Shown here: one piece after another, positions 52,326 to 63,905 of the stretch
Numbering within the stretch: the first letter of the stretch is position 1
Layout: each line of letters begins with the position of its first letter
Assembly: GCF_947179515.1 (NCBI RefSeq)
Contig: NC_067473.1
Location: forward strand, 75,845,719 to 75,909,718
Source of the DNA: Apodemus sylvaticus
Taxonomy: Eukaryota; Chordata; Mammalia; Rodentia; Muridae
DNA length: 64,000 nt
Direction of reading: 5' to 3'
Made by a program: the position numbers and the translations under genes
The notes under the pieces: generated by a model
The model's input: only the letters and a program-made list of their open reading frames with translations
Told to the model about the DNA's origin: nothing
The model's database searches: none

Positions 52326-53269
52326 ATCAATAAAGAATGGCTAGCTGTGTTGAAGTCCGCACAGCCTTGAGATAATTTCTACACCATCTCTGGAGCAGAG
52401 ACTTTACAGGTAGTCTTTTCATGTCTTTATTTCTGAATATTTGTGTTTTTTACTTCTCTTTAAAGCAGAAGTTATTTAATAGTGAGTGTTTTTAGGAACA
52501 TGTTTTTGTGTTAACAGCATCATTGTGACCAGAGACTGTGACTTGTACTCTTTCTTCCCTGTAGGTTCTGTTAATGTTTTCTGCTCTTACAGACAACTGT
52601 TTCACTCACTCATGGTCCTCAGATCTCTGACACTTGCTGTATCTGAACTATTGGCCAATGGTTTCTTACTTTACTGGAAATCACAACGGGAACATTAGAA
52701 GACAGTTCTCAAATTTTCACAGTAACTTCTTCCTGCCTGCCAGCCAGGATCTGAAGTTTGGGTATTTCTCCCTTCACCCAGCCTGCTGTGGAACTGACCT
52801 TGTCTTGTCTCCAAGACAAACCTATTTGTGTGTATGAGGTCTTACCACACTTTCTTACTCAAAGATGCTGCCCTAGTTGTTCTCCCTGCTTTATTCAATA
52901 TCAACACTTTCTCCTCTGGAGCGGGTCTATTCTATCAGTGCACAAGCTCAGCTTACACTTATTGCTTTAAAAGTGAAAACGTTAGATTGAATTTGCTGTT
53001 TCTCACAGTGTTTGCCCCTCCCCATTTAATCATCCTTACCTACTCACCACTTAACAAAACGAATGACTGACCAATCAGTGAAATCTCTTCTAGTTAGTCT
53101 GTGGATTCTAACATACCAGTAACTTCCATGGAGCATATTCTGGGTTCCCATAGAACTTGACAGATGGGTGCTATAAGGAACAGCAGACCTATCCCTTATT
53201 GTGGAAGTGATTTCTTTGCTTGTTCTACAAGACATTGTATACCTAATGCCCTTTGACTTCTCTCACTGT
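52326..53269. other. Unclassified sequence, no gene seen
   Basis: Probably contains further decayed LINE sequence, but no block is convincing. Frames of 60-80 codons on both strands match no family. Confidence 0.45.
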
Positions 53270-53640
53270 TCCCTCTTAGTCTCCCTTACTGGTTCCATTT
53301 TGCCCCCTTCACCTCTTAACACTGATATGCCACAGACGTGGTCCAGGTTCCCTTAATCCCCTCCCCTCTCTTTCTTCTCCACTTCAATGTTTGGCTTTAA
53401 ATAACATCTGTATGAGAAGGGCATAGTTACCTGTCATCCTGTTCTCAGCGTGTAGTATGATTGTCTCCCAGTTTCACAGCTTTAAATGGTATTCATCTTC
53501 AAAAATTCTCAAGTGCATGCCTTCCCATGGTGTCTGCAATGAGCATTATCACATATCACATATTGGCCAATTGTGTCTCTAATGGATGCCTTAAAGGTGT
53601 TCCACCTAAACCAAAATCCTGATTTTATCTACCTATAGCT
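53270..53640. mobile_element. Ancient LINE fragment
   Basis: GGCTTTAAATAACATCTGTATGAG and CCAATTGTGTCTCTAATGGATGCCTTAAAGGTG, followed by ACCAAAATCCTGATTTT, resemble a mammal-wide old LINE 3' region ('ctttaaataccatctatatgctgatgac', 'ggatgtctaataggcatctc', 'actcctgatctt'). Family and strand are not assigned. Confidence 0.45.
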
Positions 53641-55132
53641 CCTTCGATCTCAGCAAAAGTCATCTGTTCTCTGACTCTGGAGAGCCTTCAGCCATTAGAA
53701 AGCATTGGTACTGTGCCAGGTGAGTGCTTGCCATGGCCACAGCAAGAGACAACTTGCCAGAAATGGTTGAGAGCAGAGTTTCTCTGCTGAGATCCTTTAA
53801 GGCATGAGCTAATCTTCCCCTCTGTGGTCTGTGTATTACCTCTTTTCAAGCTCTAGTATAATTCATTGACCTAAAAAAGACCTCATCTTTGTGGATTCAG
53901 GGACTATCCTCTCCTCTAATTGAAGTCAGATGACTGGCTTGCGGCCTTCTCTCCCCCTTTCCAGGGCTGCCTCTTAACAGCTGTGGTCTATTGCCAATGA
54001 GTTACCAGTGGACAGACATGAGATTCCTTTATGATGTTAAATGACATATTACAGTGTTTCTTCCACAAACTACAAAAGCTGAACATCATGGACAATATTA
54101 AATCTTGTGCGGTGGTTATTCATTCCATAAAATACATGTTGATTTCTGAACTGCATGATGATTTTTGGCCATTTTCCTAACATATGCTCTACTTAATGAA
54201 AAAATATTTTCATAGAATTGGACAATCTTCATTAGTTTCACATTTTAAGGCAATATTAACAGCAGCAAGAATTGGATCTGACCTTAAATGTTGGAAATGG
54301 ATCAATCTTTATTAAAACACAATTAAATTAAAATTAAGACCTACCAATGTAATAATTGATTCAGGCAAGGGTCATCACCAGATGTGTCAGCCACTTAATA
54401 ATGCATCATGTGGTCTCATGATCACATAGGATATCTATTAGTTGCATAGGGAGAATTGCAAGGTATTAGCTAACTACCTAAACTAAACTGACATGATCTG
54501 TACTAATCTCACTGTCATGCTGTGCTTCTGGATGGGATGGGGGAAAACATGATGACATCAGAATTCTTAACAAAGGTGTTCAAGATGATAATAGTCAAAA
54601 GAAAACAGAAAAGTCTAGCAAAACCACTGCAATTACAAAGCGGGAAATCTGGTTTCTAGGAATATCCACTTAGGGCTGAAGAATTACAGCAAATGGGACT
54701 CACTTTCAAATAGCTGGGTAACATAGAAGAACAGGCAGCAGCTATGAATGAGGTGAATGTTCTTAGTGTTGCGGCATTGTAAACTTAAGATGGTAATTTT
54801 ATGGTACATTTTTTTGAAAATTGTATAGCACATGAGTGGAAGAATATCATAGGGAGCAGACCTCCCCTTTACCTTTGAAGATGGCTTAATTCTTTCCTCA
54901 TGATGGTGGCCATCCCTTATGTTCTGATTTCAATCCATTACCTCATCTTATTAATCATCCCAGTTGTCATAATACCAATTACCTTCCTTGAACATCACAA
55001 TTATTCAGGAATTTCTTCACATTTAAACCTTCCATCCTGAAGGGAGGATGGCAAGACTGAGGATGATAAGGAAACTTACAAGGTTTAGGAAGGTGCTAAC
55101 TTATAGGACTCAAGAGTCCTCTCCATGACTAA
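53641..55132. other. Unique, AT-rich sequence, no gene seen
   Basis: About 1.5 kb with no recognised repeat. The part at 54050-54480 is AT-rich with several TAAT strings (ACAATTAAATTAAAATTAAG, TAATAATTGATTC). That could be regulatory or just base composition. Confidence 0.45.
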
Positions 55133-55565
55133 TCTTGGTTGTTAACGTGACCAGGTCATTCCAAGAGGGACAATTCTCCCTGTATGGAAGTGACACCCTC
55201 TTGTGGTTGCTCAGATAAAAGAAGGTCCCAGGGAAAAACATGATTGCTTTGCCTCACTGCCTCCACATTTCATCCGGGTAGCCAGTCCATCTACCCAAAG
55301 CTCATCTTAGAAGCTCGTCTGCCTTATCACCACCACAGCTGCCACCACATTCTTCTCCTGATATCAGAACTCAGCTTCTCTGTGATTCTTTGGAATATGT
55401 TGGAATCACAGAGAAGCTGAGTCCTTGAGGACAAAGAAACTACCAGGTTCTCTCCAGGGCAAAGGTAGTCATTTTTGGAATACCCAAACTGTACCACATA
55501 GGACACCCTAGTAAATCTCCTTTTAACATATACTTATTCTATGGGTTCTGTTCCTAACTGTGACA
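55133..55565 (+). mobile_element. ERVL-class LTR
   Basis: ATCTTGGTTGTTAACGTGACC, ACATGATTGCTTTGCCTCACTGCC, GGAATATGTTGG and the 3' end TTTTAACATATACTTATTCTATGGGTTCTGTTCCTAACTGTGAC follow a rodent ERVL-type LTR ('tcttggttgtcaacttgat ... ttatacattcactctattggttctattcttctagagaacc'). It is diverged. A perfect inverted repeat lies inside at 55369-55422. Confidence 0.5.
55369..55422. repeat. Perfect 20-bp inverted repeat (hairpin)
   Basis: ACTCAGCTTCTCTGTGATTC (55369-55388) is followed by the 14-base loop TTTGGAATATGTTG, then the exact reverse complement GAATCACAGAGAAGCTGAGT (55403-55422). The stem has no mismatch. Confidence 0.95.
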
Positions 55566-55682
55566 TCCATGTCTGTATGAGTAGTAGACTTGCTGTGGAA
55601 CTGCCTGAAAGTTTCCCAGAAAGCTCTAGGAACACATTACCCATCTTGGGGTGGGTTTCTCAAGGATGAACTTGCCCAGGAG

Positions 55683-55809
55683 TCACCCATGCCCTCTAAG
55701 TATCTTCACCCATGCTCCTGTGAGTAGACCTCACCACTCACATTCCTGTAAGCACCCCCCTGTCATGCCTTACCCATGTAGGTAGCCTTGCCCATGTTCC
55801 TGTAACTCC
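55683..55809. repeat. Degenerate ~25-bp tandem repeat
   Basis: Five degenerate units of the form TCACCCATG-TCCTGTAAGTAGCC, starting near 55683, 55706, 55731, 55769 and 55788. The third and fourth are the least regular. Confidence 0.6.
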
Positions 55810-56379
55810 AATAATTTCATTGGTTCACAAAGCTAGGCCTGATGATGTCCTATGTGGGATGATTAGACATCTGTTTGTATTTCCCATGAAAAGTCACATG
55901 GTACTTCCTATCTAGTCACATTTGAATGTTAGGATCTAGGGTAGATAACACTGATAGAATTTTCTAGATACAGAAATAAAAATAGAAGTCATGTGGTTTG
56001 TTAAGATCTTCTAAAAATTTCAGGTATTTGTGCTATACAAACCTCTGAGTGGGCCCCACTTGGTGTCTGCAAGCAATAGGAGGCAAAGTCAAGGGTGAGG
56101 AGATCTCTCCCCTCAGAATCAGATAGGCTGAGGTAATTCACAGGTAGGACAATCATTTCCCTCAGAATCCCTTATTATTTTACTTCCCAGTCTTATCCTG
56201 TCATTTTATGAGACTGGGAAGCAAGTCTAATATAAATAACATCAAAAAGACCAGAATTGCACCAGCCGCAAAGGCTGAAGGGAACACATAATAGTGACAT
56301 AGTTGAACTGACCTGGAGATCTAGAACTGTAGGCCTGATTGTGGAAGTGGGTTCCTGGAGCATAGCTTAGAAAGAGGCA
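55810..56379. other. Unclassified sequence
   Basis: Possibly internal sequence of a rodent LTR element, as it lies between two LTR-like blocks in the same orientation. No diagnostic block was recognised. An imperfect inverted repeat (ACTTCCCAGTCTTATC / GAGACTGGGAAGC) occurs at about 56181-56224. Confidence 0.4.
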
Positions 56380-56570
56380 TCCTTCTCTTGTCCTCTGTCT
56401 CCACAGGGCAAGTGAGTAATTTTGCTCTTCCTGATGTGAACCACAGACCCACAGGATCGGAAGAAGATGACCATGGAGTGATACCTCCTAAACTATGAGC
56501 TGAGATAAATTTCATCTCTGTAAATTGTTCTCTCCAGTATTTGTTTCAGCAGCAAAAGGAAAACAAAACA
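56380..56570 (+). mobile_element. MT-type MaLR LTR, 3' end
   Basis: GAACCACAGACCCACAGGATCGG, GATGACCATGGAGTGATACCTCCTAAACTATGAGCTGAGATAAATTTCATC and AATTGTTCTCTCCAGTATTTGTTTCAGCAGCAAAAGG follow the rodent MT LTR end ('gaaacctctgaaaccatgagccaaaataaacctttcc...ttgttctctcaggtattttgtcacag'). Confidence 0.65.
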
Positions 56571-58559
56571 AAGCAAAGCCCTTCTGGTTAATAGGGTCAC
56601 ACCCTGACCCCACAGCTTCACTTCCAGTCTAGCTGTAGTCTTGACCCACTGCCCTGTTTTCCCTCCCTGTCCTTCCCAACTGGAGATCCACTCTTCCACC
56701 CTCCACTCCCATGATGTCATCTTTGCACGGTCCAACCTTTCCTGTGTATTGAGACAAGTGTTAGAAACAAAGCTAGCTCTCTGTTTCTTCCACATAACAT
56801 ATACTGGATCTTTGCTTTTTAAATAAAGAAATAAGGTAATAGGAGGAAAATGCAAACAACTTGATTTGGACTCTTTTTCCCAACTCTTTAAAGCTATAAT
56901 CACCATAATTCTTATTGTCATTTACAAACAATGACACTAAGGTAGGCACTCAAGGGCCCCACATGGACTCTTCCATGTGTGCCTGTGTACAATGTGCAAT
57001 GTGAGAACCTGTTATGTTCCTTGTGAGATGAAGACACTGAATCCTTAAGGATTACGGCTTCAGTGGATCACACTGCTCTTTAAGATCCAAGTTGACAGAA
57101 TTTGGAGCTTTTGATAGCAATGACTATATCCTGGGGCTGGCTCTTGAAAACAAACTGTAAAACTACTTAACATAGAAGCTGTAGATCAATAAAGGTGAAC
57201 AAGGCACTCGCTGAAGCTATCAATTTCCTCTTCACACACTTCCATCACATTTTCATTACTGTTTGATTGTCCGGTTCTTTCATAGTGATCACGGAGGAAA
57301 CTAAAATAACATGCCTTGTGTTTCAAGTCGAAAGGAAAGGCAATGGTCGAATCTATTTGGATTTAATTCTGCTGCAGCTGATCTTTTATAGAAATGAGGT
57401 TATAATGGAAATGAATGTACACTTGTACTAGAGGGAAACATATATAGCCTTTAAAGTGATTAGATTTATATTGCTATTCAGTTGTTAGAGTGCTGTTGAA
57501 GAGGCCTGGATGTAAATACAACACCAGTGACAGCTATAAAGATAAAGCGTGTGTGTTGTAGCTTCTCAATTTAGGCACTAAGACTAAATTTTGGGAATAA
57601 ATCACAATAACAGGCAGGCACTGTATTCATATGAAAATTAATAAATGTCTTATACTATCAGCCTATTAACCCATAATGAGTAGATGCCTTATCATTGCTT
57701 TGTAGATCTCTTCTGGAAAACCTTAACACATTGGCCTACAGATAGTGCAGACTCATCTGGTTGCTACGAATGAATTTTATTAACTTAGAAATGTATTTCC
57801 TTAGGACCCAATAGTAGGCCTGGCAGGGAGAGTGTGGGACGGTCCCCAGCACATAAGGCAGCCATGTGACAAACGGGTGAGAGAAGCTCAGCTTCTCCTT
57901 TCTTTATTCTGCAGGGAGAAGAGAGTGCAAGGATTATAGACAGATGGCGGGAGGGACGAAAGGCAGTGAGACTCCTTAGGGCAGAGTGATCAGGAACTTT
58001 CAGATGATTCCTAGGACTCTGCCATTTAGTAAACACTATGGGGAAAACGCCTGGCAGCAAGGGCCCCCACTATGCATAATGCCACTTCTGCAACGTAACA
58101 CTAGAGGCATCACAAGATCATTTGGATCCACAGCTCCCATCATGCCCTTGTTCCTTGGCTCTGGCTCTGCAGTAAAAGCTTGCTAATGGAACAGCCTCAT
58201 CATTTCTCTGGGTGGTGTGGCAACAAGCCGGTGCCAGCCCACCCCCCTCCAGCTGGAGATACTGCACAATCAAGTATCTAAGCAACAATGGTAACCAAAC
58301 TCTCCGAGCACTACCAATTTCTCTGCTAAAAGCTGATGATACCTGAGCGCAGATTGGCAATGGGCTTAACATGTCCTAACCAAAGATAGGACCACATTCC
58401 ACCCATTAACGGAGAATCAAATGAAGACATCATCAAGGACACGACACTTCCGGCCCACCCCTCAGCAATGTGCCCAGAAAGCAGGAGCAACACACTCAGC
58501 TCTTCTGTCCCCAAATCCCCACCAGTATCAGGTGACGATGCAACTTGTCTGCATTCTTC
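56571..58559. other. Repeat-poor unique stretch
   Basis: About 2 kb without a recognised repeat. The part 57330-57600 has the AT-rich, motif-dense texture of conserved non-coding DNA (TTTAATTCTGCTGCAGCTGATC, GATTAGATTTATATTGC); see findings. The 142-codon minus-strand frame at 56493-56921 matches no family. Confidence 0.5.
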
Positions 58560-58700
58560 ATATAGCATTTCACGAATGTCAGAGCTTTAAGAACTTTAGA
58601 GTGTATAGACCAAGCCTCAGAAGGACACAGTGACAAGTTCAAAGTCACCCTGCTGGCTAACTGAAGAACTGGGGTCCAGGTCTTCTGTTTCCTATGAAGG
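58560..58700 (-). mobile_element. MIR SINE, antisense
   Basis: GACAAGTTCAAAGTCACCCTGCTGGCTAACTGAAGAACTGGGGTCCAGGTCTTCTG is the reverse of the MIR core ('aaggtcacacagctagtaagtggcagagccgggattcgaacccaggtctgtctg'). Confidence 0.78.
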
Positions 58701-58834
58701 AAGTACATGTTACTTCTGCCAGCCTTCTACAAGCCAGCAGTCCATCTCTGGGCCTTCAGTGAAAAGAACCTAGAACCGGGACATAATCACAAATGTGTAC
58801 ACACATGGCCACAGTATTATGGCCAAAGGCGAAA

Positions 58835-59610
58835 GGGCAGAAACAAGTCAAATACCTACCAGTGAATGAACGGCTAAATACTATTTTGTATTCAACAATG
58901 GAAGGTTATTTTCAGCCTTTTTTAAAAAAAATAAATCTCTTTTTTATTTTATTTATTTTACTTTCTTAATTTTCTATATTTTTTATTTACATTCCAAATG
59001 ATTTTCCCTTTCTTGGTTCCCCCCTCCCCGTAAGTCCCATAAGCCGTCTTCCCTCCACTCGTTCCCCAATCAGCCCCCTTCCACTTCTCTGTCCTGGCAA
59101 TCCCCTACATTGCTGCATCAAGCCTTTCCAGGACCAGGGCCTTCTCCTTCCTTCTTCTTGTGAATGATTTGATATGTTAATTGTGGCTTGGGTATTCAGA
59201 GCTTCTGGGCTAATATCCACTTATCAGTGACTGCATTCTATGTGTGTTCTTTTGTTACTGGGTTTCCTCACTCAGGATAAAGGAAGGATTTTTATTTTAT
59301 GTTCATGCTTTTAAACAAGTGAATCTTGAAATCATGCTAAGTAACCGAAGCCAGACCAAAAGGACAAATACTGTGTGATACTACTTATCTGAGGAACAAT
59401 GAACACTTATATTCATAAAAAGATGATAAAGTAGGAAAGTAATTTCTATGGGCTGGACGGAGGAAACAAAAGGTCAATAGTGATACTTGGTTTCACTTTT
59501 AGAGGATGGGAAGTTCTGGAGATGCCAAGAGCAGTGGTTTATGACATTGTCGATGTATGGTCATTGAAGTTCAACCCTACAACTCCCCAGGCGTAATATG
59601 AAAAAGAAGT
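58835..59610 (+). mobile_element. Ancient L1M 3' end, split by younger L1
   Basis: The left part TACCTACCAGTGAATGAACGGCTAAATACTATTTTGTATTCAACAATGGAAG joins the right part. The right part reads ATAAAGGAAGGA, AAACAAGTGAATCTTGAAATCATGCTAAGTAACCGAAGCCAGACC and ACTGTGTGATACTACTTATC. Together they follow the old mammalian L1 ORF2 end and 3' UTR ('acaggtgaatggataaa...cagccataaaaaggaatgaa...tgctgagtgaaagaagccagac'). A younger antisense L1 occupies about 58918-59276. Confidence 0.8.
58918..59276 (-). mobile_element. L1Md-type 3' end, antisense, nested
   Basis: From the tail complement (TTTTTTAAAAAAAATAAAT...) through TTTACATTCCAAATGATTTTCCC, CATCAAGCCTTTCCAGGACCAGGGCC and ATATCCACTTATCAGTGACTGCATTC to CTCACTCAGGAT. 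It is the same subfamily as the element at 39118-41320, but truncated to about 360 bp. Confidence 0.88.
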
Positions 59611-60239
59611 AATAAATGAAAAAGAGTGATTTCCAGTTTCTCATGAGGGCCAATACCATCTTTAATTCCTTATTTAATTCCTCTCTATTTTGCGTATTGT
59701 CTTTGCCTTACCTGCTCCTGTTCTCTCGTTAGTCCTTTGGGGTGTGGAGGGAAGGCAGATATGTTGTCCATCACCAGGTGTGCTACATTTTTATTCCAAG
59801 GGCATGTTTATGTATAGATGCCACTAAAGCCAGAAAATAGGACCCTGTGCTTGGCAAGGGTCCCATACTGCAGTCCTAGTGAGGCCTGAGGGTGGCCTGG
59901 AGAACAGAAGGTGACATCAGAAAGGAAATGTGTCCAGAAAAGAAAGGTTAGAAAATAATGAGACTGAATCCAAGTCTGCCGTTGATACAGAGCAGAAGCA
60001 GCAGTGGAGTCCCGGCCGATGCCGGCACCCAGGCCAGGCTGCATGGGGACCACAGGAGCCGCTTTACCTGACCGTGCTTTGCAGGAAATGAGAATGTCCC
60101 TGGATTGCTTTCAGGGCTGTAATGATTATATGCAGCCTCAGGGTAGAGCAAGTATCGGTTCCTCCTGCATTTCACTCATTATTTATTTTCATTACTTCTT
60201 GAACATTCCAGTTCACCTTAGTCCTCTCTTCACTAGCTC
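59611..60239. other. Unique sequence, no gene seen
   Basis: No repeat recognised. Overlapping 75-107-codon frames on both strands at 59808-60327 match no family. Confidence 0.5.
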
Positions 60240-60500
60240 CACTGTCTATGTGCCTGGGCACGTGAGTCCTGATGTGTATGCAGGTCAGAGATCAACCTCA
60301 GATGTCACCTCTCAGGAGCTGTCATAGTTTTCCTCCCTCTCTCCCTCTCTATTTTGCATACTGTTGTGGTTTTGCTTTGTTGCTTTGAGACAAGGTCTTT
60401 CACTGGCTTAGAGCTCAGCATCAAGCCCTAGAGTCTTGTCCCCACTTCTCCAGAAATGGCACTACCAATATGCACCTCCATGCCTGGCTGTTTCTGTGGG
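60240..60500 (-). mobile_element. B4-type SINE, antisense
   Basis: GATGTGTATGCAGGTCAGAGATCAACCTCAGATGTCACCTCTCAGGAGCTG is followed by TTGCTTTGAGACAAGGTCTTTCACTGGCTTAGAGCTC and GGCACTACCAATATGCACCTCCATGCCTGGCTG. This is the reverse of a B4 composite (B1-like part plus ID-like tail). Confidence 0.68.
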
Positions 60501-60569
60501 TGACAGGGGGAGAGGAATTTTAATCCAGTAAATGTGTCTGCTCTGGTAGGAGAGCACATCCAAAGACCT

Positions 60570-61320
60570 AGGTCTGTATAATCCAGCCAGCATGAATTCA
60601 TATCCTGGATCACTCTATGATCTGGCTGGAACACACCCTTAGTTCACACCTTTAATCCCTAACAGCAAAAGCTTAGTTTGTAGAAGGAACCTGCCATATT
60701 TGAAAATGATGTCTAATTGAAGGGTAGACAAGGTGATGAATCAGAGAAAGATTTTATTGAATGAGTTAGAGATATGATATGTTTAACTCACATGAGAAGT
60801 CAGAGGAAAGAAAGGCTACTTAACAGCAAAGCCAAGCAAGAGCGAGAGCAAGAGAGAGGCAGACAAAGATAGAGAAACAGACAGAAAGAGACAGACAGAC
60901 ACACACACACACACATACACACACACACACACACACACAGGTTAGTGTATAGGTTTGTCATTTTAAAAGGCTTGTATCACATTTCTTGATGAAGTAGAAG
61001 CCCCTTCCCCACCCCAGCTTCCAGCAGCATTAAGATCAAGTGGATTCAGAGGACAGTGGCCGAGCTCAAGACAGGGAGGAAAGAAGAGCAGGTATTCCAG
61101 AGTGAAGACCAGTATCTCTGGAGCAACATGAGAAGGGGGAGCCAGGCTGTATCCCCTCTTGCAGTCCAGTTCCCATTGTGAGTGTCCAAGAAGAGTCTGG
61201 TGAGGTGAACACCCTAGGAAGTGGGGAGGAAGCCTGGTGGCCTCCTCCCAAGTTCCCCTGTCCCCTCCTTTCGCACTAACACAGTGCCCCCTGCAAACTG
61301 TCTAGTAACTAGCAGATAGC
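60570..61320. mobile_element. Possible rodent ERV LTR
   Basis: AACACACCCTTAGTTCACACCTTTAATCCC, GTGGATTCAGAGGACAGTGGCCGAGCTCAAGACAGGGAGG, AGCAGGTATTCCAGAGTGAAGACCAGTATCTCTGGAGCAACATGAG and GGCTGTATCCCCTCTTGCAGTCC resemble a rodent LTR-type repeat I have seen but cannot name. A GACA/CA microsatellite has expanded inside it. Confidence 0.35.
60841..60939. repeat. Purine-rich tract and (CA)n
   Basis: AGAG/GACA-rich sequence (60841-60899) passes into (CA)n (60900-60939), interrupted once by TA. Confidence 0.93.
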
Positions 61321-63869
61321 AGCAATGGTGGACCTTCTAGGCAACAACAACAACAAAAATAACTAGTGAGTTTGGAAAGCACAGACTTCAGTCACTAACC
61401 CATCGGCTGAAAGGATGGTCCACAACTCCTTCAGTCATCCACAGACCCGTGCTGTGATTCATGGAAATGAACCATCCAACCAACTGTGTCTGAGTGGTTT
61501 TCACGTCAAATGTGAAGGTGGCCCCTACTTCTTGCTGTGGAAGGCTAAAGCAGAAGGCCTCTTTCTGAAGACTTCCTGTCTGGGTTTGCCCAGCTGATGA
61601 AGAAAGGCTTGGAAAACAAGCCATGCCTCTGTGATATCAAGTGTGCTCCATCTCTGCCCGCTGCAGCCAGCAGAATCCAGCTGTGTAAGCACAGCTGGAG
61701 GTTACTGCCAATCAATCACCTGTGTAAGACAGACGTCTTCCAGGCTAGCTGCTCCTGGCAGATGTCCACGACTACCCAAATGAGACTGCAGACAAAGTGA
61801 ATGACAGCTCCCGCTGCCCTCTAAAACCCTCTGATGCAAGAGCTCTCAGCATCGGCACTTAAGCCCCTCAGGTACCTAAGTGTTGGTCAGCAGTTCAATT
61901 AGGGGACTGGAAAAGAAAAGGGTAATCCTTGTCCCTGATGGCCCTGGTGTGAGGAGGGAGTGGCACAGTTCTCATTAACAGATTTTGCCAATGTCTGGAC
62001 AAGAAACCAGGCAGGCTCAGAGCACCCATTAAGGGCAAGCTGGCTTTACGGCTGACAGTCTCACTTAAGACAATTCATCCACACATCAGCCCTGTAGCCA
62101 GCTCGATTTCTGAGTTCCCATCCTTTATTTTCTCTCCAGCAAACAAGGCCTGGGGCAAGCTAGTGGAATTATTTTCAAATGGTGATCAGAATCTTGCTGT
62201 TTCCCCCAGGTCTCCCACTTTGCAAAGATTTGTCTGTGAAGTGATGCCCAGAAAAGATTTGAGCAGCCGTGCCAATTAGCAATGACCTTCAGCCCTGGGA
62301 GCACGGAGGAATCGCACTCTGGGTAAGAGGAAAACGGTTTATTACGATGGAAAATGCAACTCATAGATCAAATGGAGTCACTTTGGGCAAGGTAATATTC
62401 CATAAATAGAGATCGCACATCCTCAGATGAAAGAGGCAAGAGGCCCCATCACAGCAACACAAACCTCTTCCTAATTTACTCACAGAATCAAGCTGCCTTA
62501 ACCTTTTGTGGAGCGGGAAGGACAGGAGGACAGACAAAGGACTGTCACGCACAGTAGTTAGCTACTCTGTGACCCAGTTTCTAAACTTTGTGGCTTAGCC
62601 AGTGCTGATTGATGGTAATGGCCAAGTTTGGCATTGTGTTAGCTGTTCTGCAGGAGGCCTTCGTGGATCTCAGTGGAATTTGCTCAAGCTTCTATGATCA
62701 GCCCTGAGCTAGGCTAGGCTAGGATCCCTGGCCCAGAGCGCTACCCAACCGGAAGCACTCTCCCACTTGGCCTCTCATCTTCCTCCAGGTCAGCCACTGG
62801 GGTAGCACAACAGAAGGGAAAGAGAAACCGAAGCCTGGGCTTGACTCCACTCATCCAACACCCTGCTGACCAAGTGAACCATGTGGTCAGGTCAGGAGAT
62901 GGAGAAGCAGAATCCATTCGTGATATGACATAGCTGCAAAGCCAAGGACATAGAACAAGACAGATGGAGAGTTAGGAATGCTGAGGAAGTCTGTCAGCCA
63001 TGGCACGAGATGGCAGTGGGAGGAAGATGAACAGGTTCACCCTGAAGGAGAGTGAGCTTGCTCACTGACCCTGCGTCTCCCCTTTCCTGCCTGTGTTCTC
63101 TCGTCCTTTCCTCAAACATTGGAACATTTATTTTATGTTTGTGTAGGAACGTTTGGACATGTCCAAGGAACCAGGGGTCTTTTCACCATTGGCATTTTGT
63201 GTATCTTGGCAGAGTTACAACACTCTTGCTTTTCCTTAGGAAAAATGAAAGATTCCTACAGGCTATTTCTTCAGAGAAAGGATGTCCCAAAGTCTTAGTT
63301 CTAAGGATAGGTGTGTTTCTAATCTACATTTTCCTTTATTGTCTTCTAATACTATGGTAAAAATATTAAACTAAATATTAAAATCTCAAATTTCTTTATA
63401 TCCTGATGCTTCTGGCTGTACACTTATAAAGACCACACCCTGAAGCTCTAGCAATGAGACACTTGACTCCAGGGTTTAAATTGACCCAAGGGTTGGGAGG
63501 AAGATGGTGTGGTCAGTCATTACGGTCATTATGATGGCAGAGAAAGAGAAAGGGACCACATAATGCCACATGGAGACCAGGCAGGAACCAGGGCTTTGTC
63601 ATTGCTGGAGATATGCTGAGGGGTTCTCTGACCTCCTACTACAGTCTCTTTACAATCATTGCCACAAACTATTGTTTCTTGCTTAGCAGTAAAAGAGAAA
63701 AGCAGAAAGAGTCCATGAAAAGGAACTTTCTCCTCTTTTCTGGGTATTCAACATGGATAACCACTCACCTCCTGGGCCCCATGTTACCTCTGCATGGTCT
63801 CAGAGGGGCTAATACATCGTGGTAAATAAGGTGTATCACAGAATCTTACAACATGGTGGCCAGGAAGGG

Positions 63870-63870
<1 letters not shown>
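61321..63870. other. Repeat-free unique stretch, no gene seen
   Basis: About 2.5 kb in which I recognise no interspersed repeat except a short (CAA)n at 61344-61355. The part 61850-62640 is rich in potential homeodomain, PBX/HOX-like and nuclear-receptor half-sites (GCCAATTAGCAATGACCTTCA, GCTGATTGATGGTAATGG). No coding exon could be supported. Confidence 0.5.

Positions 63871-63901
<31 letters not shown>
63871..63901. repeat. (GA)n microsatellite
   Basis: A perfect GA run of about 31 bp close to the end of the window. The last 100 bp hold nothing recognisable. Confidence 0.97.
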
Positions 63902-63905
<4 letters not shown>

